DNA of 9,221 nt from contig CAJJUC010000096.1 in the NCBI GenBank assembly GCA_905195005.1, forward strand, positions 1 through 9,221, written 5' to 3'. Each line of letters begins with the position of its first letter. The stretch's first letter is position 1. Shown in pieces: positions 1 through 6,973 of this stretch. The position numbers and the translations under genes are program-made. The stretch is from an uncultured Eubacteriales bacterium. GTDB taxonomy: Bacteria > Bacillota > Clostridia > UMGS1883. The notes under the pieces were generated by a model, which worked only from the letters and a program-made list of their open reading frames with translations, was not told where the DNA came from and made no database searches.

Positions 1-603
1 ATGCGAAAATAAAAGAACAGTCTTTCCCTTGCAGCCGCAAAGCGCACATTCCTTAAGCCATGCCTGCTGGCGCACATCGATTCTTTCATATTTCTCAAAT
101 AATCCAAGCTCGGGATTTATCTCCGTTTTATACGGGCTCAGGAACACAAGCCTGACGTCTGTTCCCTGAATATCCGCATAATAATACGGATTATTCCCCT
201 CTCTGACGGCGTATTCATCAATAAAAGACGTGTTTTTATGCCACATTTCATCAGTGACAATATTCAGCGCAAGCTGCCCGGCAAAACGCTCGTCACGCCA
301 TCCGTCGGTTTCTCCGCGGCAAACGAACAGCTTTCCGGACCTCACCGATGAACGCAGAATATCAAGCTCGGCAGCAAGCAGACGCGAAGATATTTTTTCG
401 GGATTGTCGCCGTTAATAACATTTCCGAGATGAACAGCAAAGTCAAAATTAACCATGCCGTCCGCTGCCGCTATATTTTTGTATGTATCTGCCGCACCGT
501 CCGACAGATGCGTATCGCACAGCATTGCAAAGCATATATCTCCGTTTTCGCGTGCGGCATTGATATCGGCAGCCGTTTTATTTATTTCATTTTCAAAACT
601 CAT
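1..603 (-). CDS. Metallophosphoesterase-like protein, degenerate paralogue of its neighbour (3' end outside window)
   Basis: The reading frame is open from the ATG at 603-601 to the left edge, giving the first 201 residues. GGAGG at 615-611 with a 7-nt spacer supports the start. The protein aligns along its length with the phosphoesterase encoded just upstream (617-1591): shared landmarks are CDTHL (D30, H32), VHLGNVING (59-65 region), PYYYAD (about 139-144) and LLFSH (about 197-201). It is therefore a tandem paralogue of the calcineurin-like phosphoesterase fold, cytosolic by lack of a signal peptide. Two family motifs are altered. The GD motif is GN (N61), and GNHD is GETD (E98, T99), so a bridging metal ligand and the catalytic Asn-His pair are missing, although D30, H32, N64, D100 and H201 remain. 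It also has a C-x-x-C-x-C cluster (186, 189, 191) absent from the neighbour. I infer a pseudoenzyme or an enzyme with changed chemistry, perhaps partnering the intact copy. The remaining C-terminal motifs (GHxH) lie outside the window. Confidence 0.85.
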   Translation of the reverse strand, partial: MSFENEINKTAADINAARENGDICFAMLCDTHLSDGAADTYKNIAAADGMVNFDFAVHLGNVINGDNPEKISSRLLAAELDILRSSVRSGKLFVCRGETDGWRDERFAGQLALNIVTDEMWHKNTSFIDEYAVREGNNPYYYADIQGTDVRLVFLSPYKTEINPELGLFEKYERIDVRQQAWLKECALCGCKGKTVLLFSH

Positions 604-610
604 AACCGAG

Positions 611-615
611 CCTCC
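611..615 (-). promoter_or_regulatory. Ribosome binding site of the degenerate phosphoesterase
   Basis: GGAGG on the minus strand lies 7 nt before the ATG at 603 and immediately after the TAA (619-617) of the preceding phosphoesterase gene. This fixes the start of the partial gene and suggests the two phosphoesterases are translated in sequence from one message. Confidence 0.75.
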
Positions 616-616
616 G

Positions 617-1591
617 TTAATAGGTTATTTCGCGGTTTTTCCCTGCGCCGAAGCGGATGAGGCGCAAAACGCGCGCATTTGTGTCGAGCGCAATGCCATC
701 CCACAAATCCTCCGATTCGGTATTCAACGTCCGCTGCGGATAATATCCGCCGCCGGGCATATCCCAAAGCTGAGGTACGTATGCCGTCTCACTTGCAACA
801 AGCACAAAATTTATGCCGTTGACATTTCCGATATAATCACCGTGAAAATGCCCGGCAAACCACGCCGCAACAGAAAATTCGTTTTCCGCAGCCTTGTTTT
901 TAAGAATCTCCATAAGGCGGTTCCCGTTCGGGCGCGGATTGTCCTTTTCAGGATTTTCAAAATCCTCAAACGGAGTGTCATGAGAGAAAACCATAACCGT
1001 AAAGCCCGGTTTCACATCAAGCGCTTCATTTTCAAACCAAGCCGTCTGCGCGTCATCCGTTCCGTATACCTTGCTGTACGGAACGCCGTCATAAAATCCC
1101 GTATAATAGAATGTGCAGAGAATTATCATTCTGATTTTATAATCGGGAAAGTCGACATAATAATACGGTTTCGGCAGTTTGCGGCAAAGGTTTTCGTATT
1201 GACCCGTAAATGCAATAAGCTCCGACCAATCCTCATCCACAGCCATGTTCGGAGAATAAGCCGAGGAAAAATCCGTGTATCCGTCATGGTTTCCCTGAAC
1301 GGGAAAAAACGGTTTTTGATGAATACAATTGCGGAAAAGCTCCGTCTGTTCATGCATGACTGACATTGTATATCTTCTCGAAAGATTCCCGTTCAGAAAA
1401 TCCCCGAGATGGACAAGACATTTGAAGTTTACACGCTTATCCACCGCCGCGATATTTGCGGCGGTGTCTGAAACAGAATTGTCAAGATGCGTGTCAGCAA
1501 CGGCGGCAAATTTAAACCCTGGCAAGCCGCGCAGCTCAGCCGCGGCTTTTTCAACGCTTTTTTTGTAACATTCTTTAACCTGAAGCTCCAT
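617..1591 (-). CDS. Metallophosphoesterase (calcineurin-like), intact
   Basis: This 324-residue protein carries the full motif set of the calcineurin-like metallophosphoesterase family: DTH (D33, H35), HLGD with a following N (D64, N68), GNHD (100-103), FSH (H204) and GHFH (247-250). The family hydrolyses phosphomonoesters or phosphodiesters using two metal ions held by these residues. There is no signal peptide or membrane segment, so it should be cytosolic. An aromatic-rich stretch (about 143-176) and an acidic/proline segment (about 206-222) lie between motifs and may shape substrate choice. The ATG at 1591 has GGAGG (1603-1599) with a 7-nt spacer and starts 17 nt after the permease gene, so it is most likely co-transcribed with the sugar importer. 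I infer a role on a phosphorylated or phosphodiester-containing product of the imported glycan, or on a signalling nucleotide. The sequence does not reveal the substrate. Next downstream is a diverged copy of itself. Confidence 0.9.
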   Translation of the reverse strand: MELQVKECYKKSVEKAAAELRGLPGFKFAAVADTHLDNSVSDTAANIAAVDKRVNFKCLVHLGDFLNGNLSRRYTMSVMHEQTELFRNCIHQKPFFPVQGNHDGYTDFSSAYSPNMAVDEDWSELIAFTGQYENLCRKLPKPYYYVDFPDYKIRMIILCTFYYTGFYDGVPYSKVYGTDDAQTAWFENEALDVKPGFTVMVFSHDTPFEDFENPEKDNPRPNGNRLMEILKNKAAENEFSVAAWFAGHFHGDYIGNVNGINFVLVASETAYVPQLWDMPGGGYYPQRTLNTESEDLWDGIALDTNARVLRLIRFGAGKNREITY

Positions 1592-1608
1592 GTTTCAACC
1601 TCCGCCGA

Positions 1609-2487
1609 TCATCCCTTAACGGAACCGACAGTAAGTCCCTTAACAAAATACTTCTGGAAAAACGGGAATATAATAAGCGCCGGTCCCGCAACAACAACTG
1701 CCATTGCCATCTGAACGGTTTCGGAGGGAGTATCGCTTTTTTCCATCATGCTTGCCATCTGCGGATTTTGCTTAAGCATGTTGATATTTTCCATAATGCT
1801 CTGTAAAAGGTATTGCAGGCTGTAAAGCTCCTGACGTGTGATATAAATAAGCGCCGTGTACCAGTTGTTCCACTGACCGAGGAACATAAACAGAGCCACC
1901 GTTGCCAGAACGGGCTTTGAAAGCGGCAGAATCATTCCGAAGAATATTTTATATTCCGACGCACCGTCAATCGTTGACGACTCAATGATTTCTCCGGGAA
2001 TACCGCTGAAAAATGTTCGCATCATAAAGGTGTACCACGGGCTGATAAGCGCCGGAAGAATATAAACCCACATTGTATTGTTAAGATGCAGCATACTCGA
2101 AATGACGATATAGGTCGGCACAAGTCCGCCCGAAAAAAGCATGGTGAAATAAAGATAAAAATTTATTGCCCCTCTGCCGCGCAGGCTTTTCCTTGAAAGC
2201 GGATATGCTATCATCGCCATGAACAGCACACCGAGCGCCATTGTTGCCGCCGAGAACACAAACGTTACCCAATAAGCGCGGAGTACCTGCCCGGGATTTT
2301 CGAAAACAACCTTGTATGCCGAAAAGTCAACAGGGCGCGGAATCATCTGATACCCTTCCTTTGCCAGCTGAGACGCGCTTGAAAGCGATGCACTCACAAT
2401 AAGCCAAAACGGAAATATTATCAAAGCGCAGATAACCGTGAAAATGAGACAGAGAACTATCTGATATGTTCTTTCTTTTTTATTCAT
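1609..2487 (-). CDS. CUT1 sugar ABC transporter permease, LplC/YtcP-type
   Basis: This 292-residue integral membrane protein is one of the two permease subunits of a carbohydrate ABC importer. Six hydrophobic segments can be picked out near residues 8-33, 72-97, 108-132, 139-160, 190-208 and 258-277. The cytoplasmic EAA loop, which docks the ATPase, is at 169-188 (ESSTIDGASE, then LP at 187-188). The C-terminus FVKGLTVGSVKG (281-292) is a hallmark of this permease class. Length is close to B. subtilis LplC/YtcP (about 290 residues). The ATG at 2487 is preceded by AGGAG at 2499-2495, spacer 7 nt, and follows the partner permease by 15 nt. It should form a heterodimer with that partner. No ATPase gene is present in the window, as is usual where a shared MsmX-type ATPase energises several CUT1 systems. 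Confidence 0.95.
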   Translation of the reverse strand: MNKKERTYQIVLCLIFTVICALIIFPFWLIVSASLSSASQLAKEGYQMIPRPVDFSAYKVVFENPGQVLRAYWVTFVFSAATMALGVLFMAMIAYPLSRKSLRGRGAINFYLYFTMLFSGGLVPTYIVISSMLHLNNTMWVYILPALISPWYTFMMRTFFSGIPGEIIESSTIDGASEYKIFFGMILPLSKPVLATVALFMFLGQWNNWYTALIYITRQELYSLQYLLQSIMENINMLKQNPQMASMMEKSDTPSETVQMAMAVVVAGPALIIFPFFQKYFVKGLTVGSVKG

Positions 2488-2502
2488 AATGTTTCTCCTC
2501 TC

Positions 2503-3468
2503 TTAAAACAGTGCAAGATCCGCGTCAATCTTCTTTGCCGCATGATTTGTGATGATGACCAAAATCATTCCGACAACGGACTGCAAAAGCCCGACTGCGG
2601 TTGTAAGTCCGTAAGAATTTGCGGTTGTGTTTTCGCGGAAGGTGCGGAAAATATATGTGTCGATAACATTGGTTGTCTGATAAAGATTACCGTTCGCGCC
2701 ATCCTGCGTTACAGTGTAGAACAAGCCGAAATCCGCTCTGAAGATATTTCCTATTTTAAGAATCGTAAGCATTGTGATAAGCGGAACAAGGCTCGGGATA
2801 ACAATATGCAGCGTTCGCTTAAAGCGGTTTGCTCCGTCCACCTCGGCAGCTTCAAAAAGAGAGGTGTCAATGCCCATAAGAGCCGCATAGTAAACGACTG
2901 AATCCATGCCGACATTTTTCCATACGCTTGTTATCGTAAGTATAACCGGCCACGCCGCAGGCTTTGAATACCAATCGATTTTAGCCATTCCGAGCCCCTC
3001 AAGAACCTGACCGAGATAGCCGTAGCTCGGGTTGAGAATTGCGTATACCATATATGCAACAATAACCCATGACATGAAGTTCGGCGTTATCAGAAGCGTT
3101 TGAAAGGTTTTTGTCGCATTTCTGCTTTTTAGCTCAAAAAGCAGTATTGCAATTATAACCGAGGCAACAACTCCCGTGATGATAAACAAAACATTGTTAA
3201 AGAGAGTGTTTCTTACAAGCTGAGCAAAAACAGACGACTTGAAGAAAAACTCAAAATTTTTAAAGCCGACCCATTTACTTCCCAGTATACCGAGATTGAA
3301 TTTGTAATTTTTAAATGCGATGATTACTCCGCCCATGGGAAGATAGCAAAATATAAATACAAGCAAAATCGGAATCACACACAGGGAATACAGCTGCCAA
3401 TCGCTTGATGTGAGTCTGATGCGCTTTTTCTTTTTATTTATAGCAGAATCTTTTTGTATTGCGCTCAT
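2503..3468 (-). CDS. CUT1 sugar ABC transporter permease, LplB/YteP-type
   Basis: This 321-residue permease is the first inner-membrane subunit of the carbohydrate importer. A basic N-terminus (KKKKRIR, 12-18) precedes the first hydrophobic helix (about 25-52). Further helices lie near 92-111, 122-145, 171-195, 224-243 and 288-307. The EAA loop is textbook: EAAEVDGANRFKRTLHIVIP at 206-225, which contacts the ATPase. Length and the N-terminal LPMGGVIIAFKNYK-type segment match LplB/YteP, which in B. subtilis import complex sugars such as pectin-derived oligosaccharides. The substrate here is not known. The start at 3468 is set by GGAGG (3480-3476) with a 7-nt spacer. It follows the solute-binding protein after an 82-nt gap with strong inverted repeats, which may lower permease expression relative to the binding protein. 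It forms a heterodimer with the permease immediately downstream. Confidence 0.95.
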   Translation of the reverse strand: MSAIQKDSAINKKKKRIRLTSSDWQLYSLCVIPILLVFIFCYLPMGGVIIAFKNYKFNLGILGSKWVGFKNFEFFFKSSVFAQLVRNTLFNNVLFIITGVVASVIIAILLFELKSRNATKTFQTLLITPNFMSWVIVAYMVYAILNPSYGYLGQVLEGLGMAKIDWYSKPAAWPVILTITSVWKNVGMDSVVYYAALMGIDTSLFEAAEVDGANRFKRTLHIVIPSLVPLITMLTILKIGNIFRADFGLFYTVTQDGANGNLYQTTNVIDTYIFRTFRENTTANSYGLTTAVGLLQSVVGMILVIITNHAAKKIDADLALF

Positions 3469-3490
3469 TATAATTCCTCCGTTTTTTTAT

Positions 3491-3537
3491 TGCCGCCGGA
3501 TTTTCAAAACGGCGGCGGCAGCAAAGCCGCAGCCGCC
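3491..3537 (-). other. GC-rich inverted repeats forming two competing hairpins between binding-protein and permease genes
   Basis: Hairpin B pairs 3510-3516 with 3492-3498 (GCCGCCG with CGGCGGC, 7 bp, 11-nt loop containing TTTTGAAAA). Hairpin A pairs 3532-3537 with 3511-3516 (GGCGGC with GCCGCC), extended by GGC/GCC at 3526-3528 and 3517-3519 after a 3-nt bulge. The segment 3511-3516 is used by both, so they exclude each other. The minus strand after hairpin B reads AATAAAAAAAC with no T-run, so it is not a normal intrinsic terminator. By analogy with other ABC importer operons, I infer an mRNA-stabilising or partial-attenuation element that favours binding-protein over permease synthesis. 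Confidence 0.55.
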
Positions 3538-3550
3538 ACATTGCGCACAT

Positions 3551-5050
3551 TTATTTTTGTTTCTTTAAAAATGCGCTGTACTGCTTTTGAATTTCCTTCT
3601 GAACCTTTTCGATTCCGGCATCCTTAAGCTTTTTCATGTATCCATCCCAGTAATCTGCTCTTGCCGATGTGCCGAATTCGATTTTTGCTTTATATTCCGA
3701 ATTAACGTTTGTTATATTTGCAATTTCCGTTGTTATGGGGTCAGTGTCGGGCACAAATCCCATTGCAGGCGATTTTATTGCGTTATCGTTCATTTCACGT
3801 GTTTTATCCCAAACGTCAAGATCCTGTCCCTTAACAACAAATGAATTGAACTGATTGCCGTAACGCCATGCCGTTGCGCCGACATCATCATAGCCCGAAT
3901 CCTTGATTTCGGTTATTGTTCCGTCATCGTTTTTCTTGTAGTCAACGCCCTCCTCGCCCCAGCAAATGAGGTTGTAGAGCTCCTTGTTCGAGTTAAGCAT
4001 ATAGATAAATTTAACTGCTTCTTCGGGGTGTCTGCTGTCCTTGCCGACTGCAAGCATTGTTGCAAGCGGATTGGTTCTTGAAACATACGGATTTTCAAAA
4101 CGTGCATAAACAACAGGCTCGCCGTAATCGTTTTCATCCTGAACTTCCTGCCCGGGCTTCCATGTGCTCTGAAGCATTCCGTACTGCTTTTTCTCCTCGT
4201 TTGAGGTAACCGCATTACCCTTGCCGGCAATGTCGCTTCTGATGTAGCCCTTTTCAAACCATGTGCGTGCCGCGTCGATCCCGCACTTAAACTCGTCCGT
4301 ATCGTTGATGATAACAACCTTGTCGGATGATCCGTCTTTTCTTATGCCAACGCCGCCGACAATTTCCTCATAAACATTTTTATACGCAAAGTTTGTTCCG
4401 GGATTAACCGTGTATAAATCCGGGCGCTTTGCCTTGATTTTTCCGAGTTCAGCCGTTAAAACATCCATATATGCCTGTGCAGAAGCCTTGTCCTTTACCT
4501 TAAGCGCAGCGTCTTCAAGCGCTTTGGCGTCAACTCCGCATTCATCGGCAACCGATTTCGGCATTATGGAAACAAAGGGGTTCGATATTACCTGCGTGTT
4601 CGGAATACCGTAAATTTTTCCGTCTACCTTGGCTGCGTCAAGGAAATAATCCTCAACAACATCGCTCATTTTCACGGTCTTCCCGTCCTTCATTTTGATA
4701 TTATCGAGATAATCCGTTATATCGTAAAATCCGCCGAGAGACACCGCCGACTGATAATCATTGAGATACCCTGCCCAAATAACGTCATAATCCTCGCTTG
4801 CAGCCATCTTCATTTTGGACTTTTCCTTAAAGGAAGCGCTGTCGATAAACTCAACTTCAACCTTCAGACCGAGCTCGGGCTCAACAATTTCGTTAACCTT
4901 CTTAATTATTTCATCTGTGCGCGGCTGCTTGTCGCCGAACTGAACCCATTTAAGCGTGCCGCCGGAGGATTTCTTTCCGCAGCCGGTCATGCCTGCACAG
5001 GCAGTTACAAGCATTGCAGAGGTCAATAATGCCGATAAGAATTTTTTCAT
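3551..5050 (-). CDS. Extracellular sugar-binding lipoprotein (family 1, LplA/YtcQ-type)
   Basis: This 499-residue protein is the substrate-capturing component of the ABC importer, tethered to the outer face of the membrane. The N-terminus MKKFLSALLTSAMLVTAC has a Lys pair, a hydrophobic core (4-17) and a lipobox. Two cysteines are candidates for lipidation: C18 (LVTAC) and C24 (MTGCGKK). The mature part opens with a beta strand (LKWVQFGDKQPRTDEI, from about 33) typical of family 1 solute-binding proteins, followed by AASEDYDVIWAG and ending in YWDGYMKKLKDAGIEKVQKE, a C-terminal signature of the roughly 500-residue LplA/YtcQ group. That length separates it from the shorter (about 430) maltose-type proteins. 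The start at 5050 has AAGGAG at 5064-5059, spacer 8 nt. It lies 27 nt after the Big2 protein gene and upstream of both permeases, which is the usual order. Ligand identity cannot be read from sequence; an oligosaccharide is inferred from family and context. Confidence 0.93.
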   Translation of the reverse strand: MKKFLSALLTSAMLVTACAGMTGCGKKSSGGTLKWVQFGDKQPRTDEIIKKVNEIVEPELGLKVEVEFIDSASFKEKSKMKMAASEDYDVIWAGYLNDYQSAVSLGGFYDITDYLDNIKMKDGKTVKMSDVVEDYFLDAAKVDGKIYGIPNTQVISNPFVSIMPKSVADECGVDAKALEDAALKVKDKASAQAYMDVLTAELGKIKAKRPDLYTVNPGTNFAYKNVYEEIVGGVGIRKDGSSDKVVIINDTDEFKCGIDAARTWFEKGYIRSDIAGKGNAVTSNEEKKQYGMLQSTWKPGQEVQDENDYGEPVVYARFENPYVSRTNPLATMLAVGKDSRHPEEAVKFIYMLNSNKELYNLICWGEEGVDYKKNDDGTITEIKDSGYDDVGATAWRYGNQFNSFVVKGQDLDVWDKTREMNDNAIKSPAMGFVPDTDPITTEIANITNVNSEYKAKIEFGTSARADYWDGYMKKLKDAGIEKVQKEIQKQYSAFLKKQK

Positions 5051-5077
5051 ACGTCATACTCCTTTATAATTATATTT

Positions 5078-6961
5078 TTATAAGCTGTTCCAAACATGAA
5101 CCTTAACGGTCTGCGCATTTGTGAAAATATCGTTTGCAAAGGTTCTTTCGGCTTCGCCGTTCGGAAGGCTTCCGCTGTGAACGAACATGCCCGTCATGCT
5201 GCCGTTTTCGTCGTATCCGATTATCACAACCTTTATGCCGTTTACAACTCTGCCGAGGCTGTTGTTAAACACAGCCGTTACGCCGCTTTCGCCGAAGCTG
5301 ACCGATGTGACCGCAACATACGGATTCGGCATAAACTGCGGTTTTGATTCAGCAGCCGCTGTGATTTCAATTTCATCGGATTTTACAATTGCACCGCCGA
5401 AATTAAGCTCCGCACGGATGTGCGCCGTTCCCTCCGCAGCCGCTGTGATTTTCCCGTCCGCGTCAACGGAGATTATTTCAGGATTATCACTGAAAAAGGC
5501 TTTACCCGCCGAAAGAGCGTCGGCTGCCGAACCGTCCGCATAGAAAGCGTTCAGCACAGCGTACACGCTTTCACCGACAGCGATTTCCGTGCGGTTTACC
5601 GCGATTGACGCGCCCGACGGCAGCTTAAGCGGCTCGCGCCCTACGCCCACCGATATTACGGCTGTAAACTCCGCACCGTAATAGCTTGCCTTCACCGTGA
5701 CAAACGTGGCGCCGTTCTTAACGCCGGTGATTGCTGCGCCGTTTGTTGAAGCAATTGTGTTGTCCGCGCTTGAAAGCGATATGCTCTGCACGTTTGCGGT
5801 CGTTCCGTCCGTCAGCTCAACCGATGCCGAAAGCGTTTTGCTCTCTCCTGCGGAAAGGCTGACCGCCGAATCCGGCAAAACAAGCTTTTCCGCGCCGCAA
5901 AGAGTTATTTCACGGTCAAGCGAAACGGATTCTCCGCCGATTTTAAACGCTGCGTTTATAACAGCTTTGCCTGCCTTTTTAAGCACAAAGGCATTTTCCG
6001 AAATATCGATAACGTCCGTGTTTTTGCTTGTTACAGATAGCTCCTCCGGAGTTACCTCCGCCGATTCCGCATCCTTTACGGTTATGTAATTATCCGCACT
6101 GTATTCCTCGCCGAAATGAACCGATTCCGGCACTGAATAATCCGCGGTCATACCGCCTGTATAAGAATAATCATATGTTTTTTTCGTCGGGGTTTCAAAT
6201 CCGTTTGCGGAAAATGAATACCTTGAAAAATCAAGGCTGCCGAAGCTGTAGACAACGCTCGTTCCGCTTGCGTCCGCTTTTCCGTCCGCCGTCAGCTCCG
6301 CGCCGCCCTCCTTTGAGAACGACAGCTGAGGAATTGTTTCAACGCGCTGATTGAATGTCAGCACAAGCTTATCTGCGCCGTAAAGATTTCCGTCTGTTAT
6401 TTCCGCATCTCCGCGGTAAAAGACAGATTTTTCAAGCTCAAGCGCAATATCCGCAAGCAGCTTAACCTTTGAGATACGGATTCTTTTATTGTTTTTCTGG
6501 TCGATTATTATCTTGATATACGACGCATTTTCAACCGTGCTGCAATAATACGTCGCCTTATTCCAAACATTGCTGATTTTCTCCGTGCCCCGTGTTATAT
6601 CCGCTTCGGGAACAGCCGTAAAATCCCCTGCTCCGTTTTCTCCCTCGGGCGCGGCGGCAAATGATATTGTTCCGCTGTTTCTGAAATGTTCGAATGTCTG
6701 CACCTCAAAGCTTGTAACGGAATCGAGCTTGTATATAATCTCCGCCGTTCCGACCCCGGAGGACAGATAATTCACTCCCGTTACCGGGCCGATGTCCTCC
6801 TGCATGAGAAGTATTCCGTCATCCGCGCCGTCAAGCACGGCGGAAACATATTTCCCCGTTTGATTTGTAAAATCATCCTCCAGCGTCGTATCGGCAGCAG
6901 TCGCCGATACGGACGCAATGCACATAACCGCGCATAAGATTAGTGACAGTAATTTTTTCAT
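5078..6961 (-). CDS. Secreted multidomain Ig-like (Big2) protein without recognisable catalytic domain
   Basis: This 627-residue protein starts with a signal peptide (MKKLLSLILCAVMCIASVSA; likely cleavage near ATA-A, 22-23). Residues about 27-170 look like a jelly-roll/galactose-binding-type module. About 171-268 is a beta-rich domain containing LVLTFNQRVETIP, reminiscent of SbsC/Big-type folds. Three Big2-like repeats follow at about 275-355, 358-440 and 447-535, seen from the recurring xSxNxxVixV...Gxixax..GxaxI pattern, for example SDNPEIISVDADGKITA (491-507). A last beta domain (about 541-627) ends in VKVHVWNSL. No LPXTG, SLH or dockerin motif is visible, so the mode of surface retention is unknown. 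The ATG at 6961 has AGGAGG (6973-6968), a site overlapping the TAG of the upstream beta-helix gene, 10 nt apart. I infer a substrate-binding or display partner of the beta-helix protein. The specific function is not recognised. Confidence 0.85.
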   Translation of the reverse strand: MKKLLSLILCAVMCIASVSATAADTTLEDDFTNQTGKYVSAVLDGADDGILLMQEDIGPVTGVNYLSSGVGTAEIIYKLDSVTSFEVQTFEHFRNSGTISFAAAPEGENGAGDFTAVPEADITRGTEKISNVWNKATYYCSTVENASYIKIIIDQKNNKRIRISKVKLLADIALELEKSVFYRGDAEITDGNLYGADKLVLTFNQRVETIPQLSFSKEGGAELTADGKADASGTSVVYSFGSLDFSRYSFSANGFETPTKKTYDYSYTGGMTADYSVPESVHFGEEYSADNYITVKDAESAEVTPEELSVTSKNTDVIDISENAFVLKKAGKAVINAAFKIGGESVSLDREITLCGAEKLVLPDSAVSLSAGESKTLSASVELTDGTTANVQSISLSSADNTIASTNGAAITGVKNGATFVTVKASYYGAEFTAVISVGVGREPLKLPSGASIAVNRTEIAVGESVYAVLNAFYADGSAADALSAGKAFFSDNPEIISVDADGKITAAAEGTAHIRAELNFGGAIVKSDEIEITAAAESKPQFMPNPYVAVTSVSFGESGVTAVFNNSLGRVVNGIKVVIIGYDENGSMTGMFVHSGSLPNGEAERTFANDIFTNAQTVKVHVWNSL

Positions 6962-6967
6962 ATAGCT

Positions 6968-6973
6968 CCTCCT
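6968..6973 (-). promoter_or_regulatory. Ribosome binding site overlapping the upstream stop codon
   Basis: AGGAGG at 6973-6968 shares bases with the TAG stop (6974-6972) of the beta-helix gene and lies 6 nt before the ATG at 6961. Ribosomes finishing the beta-helix protein would end on this site, so translational coupling of the two secreted proteins is likely. Confidence 0.7.

Noticed and set aside
455..1363. 302-codon open frame on the plus strand across both phosphoesterase genes
   Set aside because: It lies antisense to two genes with clear family motifs, has a basic, low-similarity composition, and no convincing ribosome site; it is a shadow of the minus-strand frames.
2542..2901. 119-codon plus-strand open frame inside the LplB-type permease gene
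   Set aside because: Antisense to a well supported permease with an intact EAA loop. Its Cys/Asp/Asn-rich translation shows no domain.
3481..3537. Hairpin in the 82-nt gap as an intrinsic terminator
   Set aside because: On the minus strand the stem is followed by an A-rich run, not T-rich, and the downstream permeases need to be transcribed with the binding protein. A stabiliser or attenuator fits better.
3434..3550. 38-codon minus-strand frame starting right after the binding-protein stop (TAAATG)
   Set aside because: No ribosome site precedes its ATG, its Arg/Cys-rich content comes from the GC hairpins, and it overlaps the permease start out of frame.
5051..5097. Perfect TATAAT on the minus strand at 5074-5069, as a promoter for the binding-protein gene
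   Set aside because: No -35-like hexamer sits at 16-18 nt spacing, and transcription from it would begin at or inside the AAGGAG ribosome site. The gap is simply AT-rich.
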